NCBI GenBank assembly: GCA_014529385.2
Contig: CM043971.1
Span: 52,427,209 to 52,491,208, forward strand
Reading direction: 5' to 3'
From: Adiantum capillus-veneris
Taxonomy: Eukaryota; Streptophyta; Polypodiopsida; Polypodiales; Pteridaceae
Length of the DNA stretch: 64,000 bases
A model generated the notes under the pieces. It searched no databases, was not told where the DNA came from, and saw only the letters and a list, made by a program, of their open reading frames with translations. Shown here piece by piece: positions 44,830 through 56,089 of the stretch. The position numbers and the translations under genes are program-made. Positions within the stretch are counted from its first letter, which is position 1. Each line of letters begins with the position of its first letter.

Positions 44830-47050
44830 TGACTATGGCATGCTAGCATTACATAAGGTAATAAGAACATGATAGATATACTTGCATGAGGCATACCTAG
44901 ACTAATCATGGCATGCCCTCGTATTATCTTGCACTTGTTGATAGTCTTTTGGTGATATATGCTGCAAACGTGAGTTCCATGTCATTAACCTAGAACTCGT
45001 ATCCTAAAGAGCGTGTAATCCGCCGGTCCCCATGTATACCATCATATATATGCTATCATCACCTATGGGCTATGCATACATAAGGTAATGAGTGCAAGAT
45101 AGAGTTACTTGTATAGGGTATATGTAGAATATCTATTCTACGTCATGTTTAATTTCACCTCTTCATATTGAGTGAACCAAGGTATGCATCGACTACTATC
45201 TAATCCAACTTATCTTTAGGTATGCCCTCATTCAAGTATATCCTAAGAATAGGCTTCATATCTCAAGCAATATATATTATCTAGTTATTATCACTATGGC
45301 ATGCTAGCAGTATACAACGTAATAAGCACATGATAAATATACTTGCATGAGGCATATATAGAGAGAAATCATGGAATTCCCTCATATTACCATGCAATTT
45401 TTGATAGTCTTGTGGTGATGAGTTGCGGAACTTAGTTCCACATCATTCAACTAGAGATCTTATCCTTGAGAGACTGTTATCCGCTACCCATGTCTACCAT
45501 GATATATATGCTATTATCACCAATGGGCTATGCGTACGAAAGGTAATTAACACAAGATAGGGTTACTTGTATAGGGTATATGCAGAATATATATTATACC
45601 TCATGCTTACTTTCACATCTTCATATTGAGTGGAGCAAGGCATGCATCGACTATGATCTAATTCAACTTATCTCTATGTATTCCCTCATGCAAGTATATC
45701 CCAAGAATAGACTCCATATCCCAAGCAATATTATCTAGTTATTATCACTATGGCATGCTAGCAGTACATACGGTAATAAGGACATGATAGATATACTTGC
45801 ATGAGGCATACCTAGACTAATCATGGCATGCCCTCATATTATCTTGCGCTTTTTGATAGTCTTGATAGTCTTGTGTTTATATGTGTTGTGGAACTTAGTT
45901 CCACGTCATTCACCTTGAGTTGTATGAGGTATATCTAGGATATCTATCATACCCTCATATTTTATTCCACATATTGATACTGAGTGGGATGAGACATGTA
46001 TCTAATACGATCTAAGACAGCTTATCACTATGGTGGCCCCTCATGGTAGTATATCCCAAAACTAGTATCCACATCTCAAGAAATATAATCTAGTTATTAT
46101 CACTATGCCATACTAGCAATTCAAAAGGTAATAAGCACATGGTAGATACATAACTTGCATGAGGCATACCTAGACTAATCACGACATGCCCTCATATTAT
46201 CTTGCGCTTTTTGATAGTCTTGTGGTGATATGAGTTGTGGACCATAGTTCCAAGTCCTTAACCCGGAACTCTTTTCCTTAAGAGCCTATAATCTGGTCCC
46301 CCTGTCTACCATCATATACATGCTATCATCACAGGTGGGCTATGTATGCATAAGGTAATCATTGCAAGATAGAGTTACTTGTATAAGGTATATGCAGAAT
46401 ATCTATTCTACCTCATCTTTACTTTCACATCTTCATATTGAGTGGACCAAGGCATGCATCCACCACTATCTAATCCAACTTATCTCTAGGTACGTCCTCA
46501 CCCAAGTATAGCCCAAGAATAGGCTCCATACCTCAAGAAAAATTATCTAGTTATTATTATATAACATGCTAGCAGTGCACAAGGTAGTAAAAGCACATGA
46601 TAGAATACTTGCATGAGGCATATGTCTAGAATAATCATGGCATGCCCTCATATTATATTGCGCTTTTTGATAGTCTTGTGGTGATATGAGTTGTGGACCT
46701 CAATTCTATGTTATTAACCTAGAGATCTTATCCTTTAGAGCATGTAATCTACTGCCCATGTCTACCATTATATATATGCTATCATTATCTATGGGCTATG
46801 CATACATAAGGTAATGAGCACAAGATAGAGTTACCTGTATAGGGTATATCTAGAATATCTATTCTACCTCATGTTTACTTCCACATCTTCATATTGAGTG
46901 GGGCAAGGCATGCATCGACTACTATCTGATCCAACTTATCTCTAGGTATGCCCTCACCCAAGTATATCCCAAGAATAGGCCCCATATCTCAAGAAATATT
47001 ACCTATTTATTATCACTATGACATGCTAGCAGTACACAAGGTAATAAAAG
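44830..47050. repeat. Tandem array of ~455-bp units
   Basis: The phrase TATGGCATGCTAGCA and variants recur at about 44834, 45295, 45749, 46104, 46558 and 47017, giving spacings of 461, 454, 355, 454 and 459 bp (one unit is ~100 bp short). Each unit also repeats CTTGCATGAGGCAT, GATAGTCTTGTGGTGATAT and CACATCTTCATATTGAGTGG in order. Units are diverged. No coding capacity. Confidence 0.85.
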
Positions 47051-47054
47051 AACA

Positions 47055-48140
47055 TGTAGTAGACCATTTAAATCTTATTTGGAGATAATCATTTTGATAG
47101 AAGCTATTGGTATCCTATTTTATTTATGGTGTATTTTTAGTATGCATGCTTTTGATTAAAGCAAGCCAAAACTCTCTAATTTTAGAGAAATTGAAGAAAA
47201 GCAAAGTTTTACGTCAAGTTTTAAAAATAACTCCTAAACGATCGCGATTTCAGGAAAAACACTCACGTAGCCACATAGAAAATTTTCATCTGAGCAACTT
47301 TTGTATATAAAAGTTCACAATTTGGATTTCGGAAGAGCGAGTTATGGCCGGATTACTAAAGCTTTGGAGATTATGGTGTAGGGAATGGTCCTTCAGTGAC
47401 CATTCCCCAATATAATTGTGACCGCATGGCGAGTGGCGGGGAGGCTGAGAGCCATGGTGGGAGCAATTATTTCGTCGGAATGGGCACTGAAGGACCATTC
47501 CCAACCATCAAGATTTGGGCGGAGGGGGGCCAACATAGTTACAGTGGGTTTGAGGAGCTCTACAGAGCAGGCAGTACAGTAGGGACTGCAACAATGCAGT
47601 AGGGTAGCAATCTGCGTGTGGACTGTAGCATTGCAACAAGAAAGAAACACAGATTCCGTGTGCTGATGTGGCGTAGGTTCCGTGTGCTGAGTTGGTGAAA
47701 AATATACGCTCGCATGGCTTACCATTCTTCATGCTGACGTGTTGCCCATCCAACGGCTGCAGACGTATATTCTGCCATGGAATTGACAGTAAACAAAGGG
47801 GCAAGATACGGTGCCCCCTGACGCCCGACCTTGACGTGTTGTTGCTATGCATTCCTCCATGGATGCTTCTTCCAATTTCTTCTTTCCATGAAGACTAAGC
47901 CTCTTGATTGTTATGTGATGCTTCTATGGATGTCTCTTCTCCAAGATCAAGATGGAAGCTTCACCTACTTTATTAGTGCTGTGGATGCTTCTTCCAATTT
48001 CTTCTTGCCATGAAGACTAAGCCTCTTGATTGTTATGTGATGCTTCTATGGATGTCTCTTCTCCAAGATCAAGATGGAAGCTTTACCTACTTTATTAGTG
48101 CCATGGATGCTTCTTCCAATTTCTTCTTGCCATGAAGACT
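47055..48140 (+). repeat. 5' LTR of gypsy E, enlarged
   Basis: Matches the 3' LTR to about 47375, then carries about 460 bp absent from the 3' LTR (to ~47838, including the inverted-repeat element 47381-47502). After that come 2.3 copies of a 122-bp unit (GGATGCTTCTTCCAATTTC at 47861, 47983, 48105) that is single in the 3' LTR. The right boundary is approximate. Confidence 0.7.
47381..47502. mobile_element. Short inverted-repeat element (MITE-like), 122 bp
   Basis: The left end GGGAATGGTCCTTCAGTG is perfectly inverted at the right end; the match extends to about 26 bp with one mismatch. Each arm is itself nearly palindromic (GGGAATGGTC...GACCATTCCC). No clear target duplication, so the superfamily is unassigned; it may be part of the larger ~460-bp insertion. 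Confidence 0.55.
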
Positions 48141-51100
48141 AAGCCTCCTCTTGATTGAAAATCAAAATATCAATAGAATTGGGAACCAAAACACAAATCA
48201 AAATAATGGTGGTAGAAGACAACAACCTGTAAGATGGCAACAAGATGCTACGTTTATTGCAAGAGCGAGGAGACTTGGATTATGCTTCCAATGTGGAGAT
48301 CAAGGGTATCGTACTTTTGAGTGTCCCAACAAGCACATTGCAGAATCGGTGCAAGCAAAGATTAATCGATTGAATACAACAATTGAACAGGCTAGCAAGA
48401 AAGGTATCCTCCTTTGAATGCATGACATCATCTACTCAACATTTGAAAGCATATATCATAAGAATATTGGGAAAGATAGGCACTGAAAAGGTTAATTTTT
48501 TGATTGATTCGGGTAGTACACATTGTTTTCTCTCACCCAAGCTTGCACACAAGTTGAACTTGAAACTTCATTCTCATTATAAAAGACCTATTGAATTAGC
48601 TAATGGGAAGAAAAACTACACTGAAGGTCATTTAGAGAACCTTTCTCTTTATTTGAATACACAACAACACTCTGGAAATTTTTATGTCATTGACATGGGG
48701 AAACGTGATATTATTTTGGGAATGGATTGGTTGTCTTCTCATCATGCTTTGATTGATTATGAGCAAGGGAAATTAATTTTTAAGGATCAAGAGGGTAAAA
48801 GCCAGAAAATTAAAGCTGAAGAGCGAAATTTTAAATCTCTTTTGATCTCAGCTATGAAACTTATGAGGGGTATTAGACAAGGGTGTGATACTTTCTTGTA
48901 TTTGCCAATGAGATTAGTGATCAAGTGAGGAAGAAAGAACGAGAGTCCAGTCCGAAGTATGTGGAAAAGCTTCTTGATGAATTTAAGGATGTGTTTTTGG
49001 AGGATTTACTTGGGATGCCTCCATCACGAGTGGTTGATCATGCCATAGATATTTATCCGGGAACCGAATCTTATTCAAGAGCACCATATAGGTTCAATAT
49101 AGACGAATTGTAGGAACTGAAAGTGCAATTAGATGATCTCTTGAAAAAGGGATTCATTAAACCTAGTGTTTCTCCTTGGGGTAGTCCTGTCTTGTTTCAA
49201 AAAAAGAAAGATGGTACAAGTACAGACTGTGTATTGAATATAGGGGGTTGAACAAAGCGATCACAAAGAACAAGTATCCTCTTCCTCACATTGATGAGTT
49301 GTTGAGTCAATTGAGTGGTGCTAAAGTCTTTTCCAAAATTGACCATCGTTCAAGCTATGAACAAATCAAAATAAAACCTGAAGACATCCCCAAGACTGCA
49401 TTTCGTACTTGATATGGGCATTATGAGTTTATTGTACTTGCTTTTGGTCTTACTAATGCTCCTGCAACGTTTATGTGTTTGATGAACATTATATTTTATC
49501 CATACCTTGATGTCTTAATTCTTGTCTTCTTGGATGATATATTTGTTTATTCTAAGCATGAGCAAGAACATGCTGCAAATTTAAGGAAAACTCTTGAGAT
49601 TCTTCGTGAACATAAGTTGTATACCAAGATGAGAAAATGTTTCTTTGCAAAAGATAAGATTGTTTATTTGGGGAGAGTGATTTCTAAGGATGGGATACAC
49701 ATTGACCCTGATAAGGTTAAAGCTATAATTGAGTGACCTACACCTAAGTTGTGAGGGATAGGAGTTTCATGAGGTTAGCATAGTATAAGAGAGCTCATAT
49801 CAGAGGTTTCTCCAAAATTGCAAGTCCATTGACTGAATTGACAAAAAAGGATACAGGTTTTGTTTGGTCTCTAGATTGTCAAAATGCCTTTGATACTAAA
49901 AAAACTAAAGCTACTGAGAATTGTATTTTGAAAGTGCCTGAGATGGGTAAACCCTTTGTTGTTTCCTGTGATGCTAGTGGTGATCAATTGGGTTGTGTTC
50001 TTACACAAGAGGGAAGAGTAGTTGCATATGAATCTAGGAAGTTAAGACGACATGAAATGAATTATGCAACCCACGACTTAGAACTTTTGGCTGTTGTGCA
50101 TGCATTGAAGCATTGGAGACATCTTTTGCTTGGTGTGAAATTTGAATTGCATACGGATCATCAAAGTCTAAAGTACATTTTCACTCAACCACAACTTAAT
50201 AATAGACAAAGAAGATGGATTGAAACTTTGGCTGAATATGATTTTGAATTTAAGTATCTTGCCGGAAAAGAAAATAAGGTTGCTGATGCATTAAGTAGGA
50301 GACCATTGTGTAATCTTGTGACTATTGTACATTATCATTTGATTGATGACATTCATGCTGAAGTTGAGAAAGGTCCATATTATGCTTTTATTTTGTCTTT
50401 TCTGCATGAAAATCCGGTAGAGATCTATGAGAATAGATTTCATTTGTATAAGGGTCACTTGTATGCTTTCAATCGTTTATGTGTCTCTCAAATTCTTTGT
50501 TGAAGTCTTAAATTTTGTGGGAATGTCATAATACTCCTTTATGAGGACATCTTGGTTTAAATAAGACATATGAAAAGGTGAAAAATTCATTCTTTTGGCC
50601 TAAAATGAAAGAAGATGTCAAATTGTACGTGCGTGAATGTTTGCAATGTCGGCGGCAAGTGAAAGTAGAACATAAGCATATGCATGGTGATTTACAACCA
50701 CTTGATATTCCTCTTCAGAAATGGGAGTCTATATCCATGGATTTTATCAGTAAACTTCCTACTACACGGGGAGGATATGATACACTCTATGTGGTGGTTG
50801 ATAGATTAACTAATCTTGCACATTTCTTTCCCATGAAGATAATCGACACTGCTTTGATTGTTTCACGTTTTTTTGTGAAAAAGATCTTTCGTTTACATGG
50901 TATGCCTAAAAGCATTGTGTCTGATAGGGATACCAAATTCACTTCACACGTTTCGAGAGAAACATTTTTTGCTATTGGCACAGAATTAAGAATGTCTATT
51001 ACATTTCATCCACAAACAGCTGGGGAAACTGAAAGGGTGAACATGGTTTTAGAGGACATGCTTCTTTGTATGTATGTGAATACTAACCAAAGTAATTGGA

Positions 51101-51329
51101 ATGAATACTTACCTTTGGTTGAATTTGCATACAATAGTTCTTATCATGCATCGATTTGTATGACTCCATTTGACGCAATGTATGGTTATAACTGTGCGTG
51201 TCCTATTAACTTCAGTAATGCTAATAACAATGTTGAAGTTTCACGTCAAATGCTTGATAAAAGGCAAGAAGAATTGTCTAGGATACGAGAACACATTCGG
51301 GAAGCCCAAAAGAGACAAAAGAAGTATTA

Positions 51330-51565
51330 AACACCATATTAGTGAATTTCTCAATTCCCACTTTCAAAATAAGCTTAAGATTTGACCACATGGCCAAATC
51401 TTAGCCAATGTTTTGAGAGCATGTCTCGAAAGACCATTTCAATTACTACCTTGTGGAAGGCTTTGATTTTCAAAAACAGGTTGAGATTTGTCCATATGGC
51501 CAGATATTTAAAACATTGGTGATTTCCTAATTAGCTCCAAAGTCTCAAATTCTCTAATATGGTGC
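51330..51565. mobile_element. MITE-like insertion in the gypsy E integrase, 236 bp
   Basis: The termini are inverted (ACACCATATTAGTGAATTT; the right end read inward gives GCACCATATTAGAGAATTT). TATTA occurs at both borders (51325-51329 and 51566-51570). Removing the insert with one TATTA rejoins the integrase frame exactly, which confirms the boundaries. A TTA target within that repeat would fit PIF/Harbinger (Tourist-like); this is not proven. Confidence 0.8.
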
Positions 51566-52027
51566 TATTATGATAAGTCCAAAAGACCCATAACATTGAA
51601 AGAGGGGGATATGGTTTTTTTGAGGGTGAATCCAGAAAAGTCCAATTTAAACCTTGGAAAGGATAAGAGACTATCTCCCCATTTTGCTAGACCATTTAAG
51701 ATTCTTCAGATAATAGATTCATTGGCATATAGACTTGAGTTGCCTTCACATGTCAAGGTTCATCCTATTTTTTATGGAAGCTTATTGAAAAGATATATTC
51801 CTAATGTTTTTCATGTTTTACAACATAAATCTAAGTTGAAGAATGATGGAACTTTGAGAGTTGAACCCGATCTCATTTTGGATAGGCGAGTTAAGTATCT
51901 TAGGTCTACAATCATTGTAGAAGTTTCGGTTAAGTGGGAAAATTATTCTGCAAAGATGCCACTTGGATTGATCTTGATATTTTATAGTCCAAATTTTTTA
52001 CTTTCCAACTTTGAGGACAAAGTTTTT

Positions 52028-52042
52028 AAAAGTTGGAGAGAA
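52028..52042 (+). promoter_or_regulatory. Polypurine tract of gypsy E
   Basis: AAAAGTTGGAGAGAA immediately precedes the 3' LTR start. Confidence 0.65.
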
Positions 52043-52556
52043 TGTAACAGACCATTTTAATCTTATTTGGAGATAATCATTTTGATAGAATCTATTGGTA
52101 GCCTATATTTATTTATGGTGTATTTTTAGTATGCATGCTTTTGATTAAAGCAAGTCAAAACTCTCTAATTTTAGAGAAATTGAAGAAAAACAAAGTTGTA
52201 CGTCAAGTTTTTAAAATAACTCCTAAACGATTGCAATTTCAGGAAAAGCACCCACGCTACCGCACAGAAAACTATCATTTGAGTAACTTTTGTATATAAA
52301 AGTTCACAATTTGGATTCCGGAAGAGTGAGTTATGGCCAGATTACTAAAGCTGTGGAGATTATGTGTTGTTGTTGTGGATTCCTCATTTTCAAGATCACC
52401 ATGGATGCTTCTTCCAATTTCTTCTTGCCATGAAGACTAAGCCTCTTGATTGTTATGTGATGCTTCTATGGATGCCTCTTCTCCAAGATCAAGATGGAAG
52501 CTTTACATACTTTATTCGTGCCATGATTGAGATCATCAATTTGACATCCTGTATGG
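52043..52556 (+). repeat. 3' LTR of gypsy E
   Basis: Homologous to 47055 onward, with one 122-bp unit. The end is set by the start of copia G at 52557; the true LTR end may be earlier. Confidence 0.65.
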
Positions 52557-52869
52557 TGTTGAGATTGTGAATGAGATTGCAAATGAGAATGAGAATGTGA
52601 ATGTGAATGAGATTGAGATTGATAACTGCACGCATGCAAAACTCTTACCATATACATGTGGTAGTGATGTGTGTGAACACACTAGGACCGCCGGGGCATT
52701 TTTTCCCTCTTTAGGAGGTTTTTCCCCCCGTGCATTGTATATACGCCCATCACTCTAGGGCTATCTATCTTTCCATTGCACACTAAGTAGCACACTCTCT
52801 ATTGTGTGCCTTGAGATTCCTTCGTCTTCTCCAAGCTGTGTGCGTTTCTCTGCAACCCTAATTCCAACA
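52557..52869 (+). repeat. 5' LTR of copia G
   Basis: Begins TGTTGAGATT and ends AATTCCAACA, near-inverted termini. Contains an imperfect (GAATGA)n stretch near its start and TGTATATAC near 52736 as a possible TATA box. The start is inferred, since the 3' LTR is not in the window. Confidence 0.65.
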
Positions 52870-52871
52870 AT

Positions 52872-52883
52872 TGGTATCAGAGC
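52872..52883 (+). promoter_or_regulatory. Primer-binding site of copia G
   Basis: TGGTATCAGAGC, two bases after the LTR. Confidence 0.88.
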
Positions 52884-53231
52884 AGGTTGCGTCCTCCCGG
52901 GCTTAGTTGCCAACTGCTCCAGCAGACACCTGCTCACTTTCTCCGATTTCAGTGAGGTTTGGCGATCGTTCGCAGGTTGACAAATATTCGGGGTAAGCTC
53001 GTAGATCCCAGTCTGCTCAGATTTTTGATTCGGGCTTATTTCGGCCTCTGTTTCCACTACAAGCAGTACTGCACATGCTATTTCGTCATTTTGTGCAGAG
53101 TTTCTGTCAGTGCCATTTTTTGCATAACAAGTGCCTTATAGTCTTCCACGGTTTGTGCTATATAGCACGTATTGTTCCCACTCCGTTTCTCCTATTTTCG
53201 GACAGTTTTCAGATCAAGTGCAACATTTACA

Positions 53232-54835
53232 ATGGCTGACAACAACAACACAGATGTGTTCAAGATGTTTGCTGCTAAGGATAGGTTGGATGGGGACAAT
53301 TACCCTATGTGGGCTTATATGATGCAACACGTTCTTGTGTCAAAGGGTGTTTGGAACATTGTGCAGGGCATTGATGTACGTCCTGGTTTTGAGGATGTAG
53401 GCGATGTTGAGGATGTTGCAGGTCTTGCTGCTATTAGAGTTGTTTTGCCTACGGCAGAACAATCTCGTTGGGATGTAAAGGATGCGCAGGCTCATGCATT
53501 GATTGCATTTTCTATGAAGCACACCATTGTTCCTCACATCCGTTCAACAAAATCTGCAAAACAGGCTTGGGATATTTTGGCTGGTCTTTATGCAAGCCGC
53601 AATGAGGCTAAAATTGCTTTGCTGCGTAAAGAGCTGGAGTCGAAGATTATGCATGAGGAAGATGATATGGACACTTTACTTGCTAGTGTCAAGGATATCA
53701 ATGAGCAGCTTATTTCTGTAGGTGAAGTCATTTCAGACAGTTCTTTTGTGCAGACTGTTCTTGATGCCTTACCAGATTCTTACCAGACTTTTGCTAGTAC
53801 TTGGAGACTTATGACCCAAGGAAATCCAGAAGTTGTCAAGTTTGATGCATTATGCACATTGCTGTTGCAAGAGTTACTTTCCAAAAAAAACAGGACTAGA
53901 CAGCGTGTAGTTGAACAGGCTTTTATTGCTTCATAAAGAAAGGGTGGTAACAGCAATGCAACCACTTCTTATGGTTCTGATATGAGTGGCAAAACTTCTG
54001 TTCCCAATGCTTCTGCTGGCAGCACTTCGTCTAGCAATTCTGGTGATAAGGGCAAAAAGAAGAAGCGTTGCCATTATTGTAAAGCTAATGATCCCTTGAT
54101 CAAGTCGTGTCCTAAATTGAAGGCCAAAGAGGCTAAGAAGAAAGAGGGTGGTTCCACTACAAATGTTGGTTCCACTACAAATGCAACCATTGTTGAGTCT
54201 TCTGTGAAAGGCGACTGTGTTGTTGATGTTGATGCAGAATGGGCTTTTAGCGCAGAGTGCACTTACAATCTTGCTGTCCATGATGCATGCTTGTCAGTTG
54301 TTGCAGATTCACATGTGTGGTATTTTGACAGTGGTGCTACAAAGCACATTACCTCACATCGTGAATTGTTCACCTCTCTCAAGTCTGTCCCTCATGGGAA
54401 TTTTGTCACTTGTGCCAACAATGCTTCTTATCCAGTTCAGGGAGTTGGAAAGATTGTTACTTACTGCTTCTAATGGTAGTTCATTCACACTTGCTGATGC
54501 ACTTTATGTACCTGGGATCAAGAAGAATCTCTTGTCTGTATCCACACTTGCTGGACTTGGACTTGTGTCAAATTTGTGGATGACAGATGTACAGTTCATG
54601 ATCTCAGTTTTGGTGATGAAATTGTTACATCTGGCCTTTTGTGTCGTGGGTTGTATAAGATCACTTTGTATGACAAGTGTGGACAAAATTTTTCAAATGC
54701 TGTTGCAGATTCAAGGGCTATTTCAGATGCAAAACTTTGGCATGCACGTTTTGGTCATCTGAATTTTGCCAGTTTGCTACGTTTGCAGAAATCTGATATG
54801 GTTGCTTCTTTGCCGCCTCTTGAAGCACCTGTCAA
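53232..54835 (+). pseudogene. Copia G gag-protease-pre-integrase part
   Basis: The ATG at 53232 begins MADNNNTDVFKMFAAKDRLDG, a UBN2-type copia Gag. TAA at 53934-53936 interrupts, with the same frame open after it. The zinc-knuckle region reads CHYCKANDPLIKSC, lacking the His of the CCHC motif. Protease shows VWYFDSGATKHITSH. Frameshifts near 54460 and 54570 pass to ALYVPGIKKNLLSVS and then LWHARFGHLNFASLLRLQ (pre-integrase). The sequence is cut at 54835 by the hAT element. Confidence 0.88.
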
Positions 54836-54983
54836 CAAGGATTTTAATTACGCGATGACGCATTTTGTTAAATGTTAATTATTGTTGTTATTATCACTAT
54901 TTTTTTTCATGTTAATAACATATCTAATGTCATGACCTACGAAAACCGGTAGAGAACGTAGAACCGGCAGGACAACCAACAAT

Positions 54984-55022
54984 CCCGGCGGGCCCGGCGG
55001 GACAAGCAAGAATCCCGCCGGA
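54984..55022. promoter_or_regulatory. Left subterminal CCCGRCGGG motifs of the hAT
   Basis: CCCGGCGGG at 54984-54992 and 54993-55001, and a variant CCCGCCGGA at 55014-55022. Near-palindromic GC motifs in AT-rich surroundings, mirrored at the right end. Candidate transposase-binding sites. Confidence 0.6.
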
Positions 55023-55053
55023 CCCGTCATGTTCCCCCTCCATATTTGGCGGC

Positions 55054-55062
55054 TCTATATAA
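55054..55062 (+). promoter_or_regulatory. TATA box for the transposase arm
   Basis: CTATATAA just inside the left subterminal motifs, reading inward toward the transposase about 1 kb away. Confidence 0.5.
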
Positions 55063-55191
55063 CCCTATAGTAGACATCACATCACATCACCTCTTACTCT
55101 AAATTTGGTCATCCTTTAAAATTTAGAAGAAAAACTAAAGGTAAAAAAATGAATAGTCTTTAAAAAAAAATAAAACTTAATGTAACTCTGA

Positions 55192-55940
55192 TCATGGATC
55201 ATTAGTTCTTTTTGGGACTGAATTGATTCTTGAAAGGAGGTAGAAAGGTGAATCTTTGGGTCGGTATCTCTACATTTGGGATGGACTAATCTCATGTTTG
55301 GTTCACCGTTATATTTGCTAAATTGATTGCTATATTGATTAGAACTTCTATCATGGGTCATTAGTTCTTTTTTGGACTAAACTGATTCTTGAAAAGAGAT
55401 AGAAAGGTGAATCTTTGGGTCGATATCTTTACTTTTGGGATGGATTGATCACATGTTTGATTCACCGTTGTATTTGCTTGCTATTCCCATTAGAGCTCCA
55501 ATCATGGGTCATTAGTTCTTTTTTGGACTGGACTGATTCTTGAAAGGAGGTAGAAAGGTGAATCTTTGGGTCGATATCTCTACTTTTGGGATGGACTGAT
55601 CACATGTTTGATTCACCACCGTATTTGCTTGCTATTCCGATTAGAGCTCCAATCATGGGTCATTAGTTCTTTTTTGGACTAGACTGATTCATGAAAGGAG
55701 GTAGGAAGGTGAATCTTTGGGTTGATATCTCTACTTTTGGGATGGACTGATCACATGTTTGATTCACCGCTGTATTTTCTTGCTATTTCAATTAGAGCTC
55801 CAATCATGGGTCATTAGTTCTTTTTTGGACTGGACTGATTCATGAAAGGGGTAGGAAGGTGAATCTTTGGGTTAATATCTCTACTTTTGGGATGGACTGA
55901 TCACCTATTTGATTCACCGTTGTATTTGCTTGCTCATGTT
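55192..55940. repeat. Tandem array, ~151 bp x 5, left arm of the hAT
   Basis: TCATGGRTCATTAGTTCTTT recurs at 55192, 55351, 55502, 55653 and 55804; the last three spacings are exactly 151 bp and the first 159. Units are alike, suggesting recent expansion. Lies in the 5' untranslated zone of the transposase. Confidence 0.92.
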
Positions 55941-56089
55941 TGAGTAGATTGAGGTTTATTCCCTTCAGGCTTCACTACTACGCTTGTGTGTGATATTGAT
56001 TATAACACTGATGTTTGGTTTGAATAATACTTGAAAGAAGAGGTAGCATACTGAGCTATGTTTATTGGTATTGCAGGCATCCAATAAGT

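Larger units (their letters stand above)
48151..52060 (+). pseudogene. Gypsy E gag-pol, decayed
   Basis: Gag C-terminus with CFQCGDQGYRTFEC (Tyr in place of the knuckle His). Protease-like FLIDSGSTHCFLSPKLA with GMDWL downstream. RT from HAIDIYPGTESY, broken by stops at 49111 and near 49240 and 49411, with FLDDIFVYSK as the active-site segment. RNase H ([33 protein letters not shown]) at 49829-50503. Integrase (CLQCRR, SMDFISKLP, VSDRDTKFTS, HPQTAGETERVN) at 50578-51330. The integrase tail (RLSPHFARPFKILQ) is at 51596-52060. A 236-bp inverted-repeat element splits the integrase. At least six stops or shifts. Confidence 0.88.
47055..52556 (+). mobile_element. Ty3/gypsy element E, degenerate
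   Basis: LTR starts match at 47055 (TGTAGTAGACCATTT) and 52043 (TGTAACAGACCATTT) and stay alike for over 300 bp, including TTTTGTATATAAAAGTTCAC. Between them lie Gag zinc knuckle, protease, RT, RNase H and integrase in gypsy order. The N-terminal Gag and primer-binding site are missing. The right end is not sharply defined because copia G abuts it. No target duplication was found: the left flank is the 455-bp array. Confidence 0.85.

Noticed and set aside
55192-55940. A CRISPR-like array
   Set aside because: Units of 151 bp are contiguous tandem copies without unique spacers, in a plant transposon.
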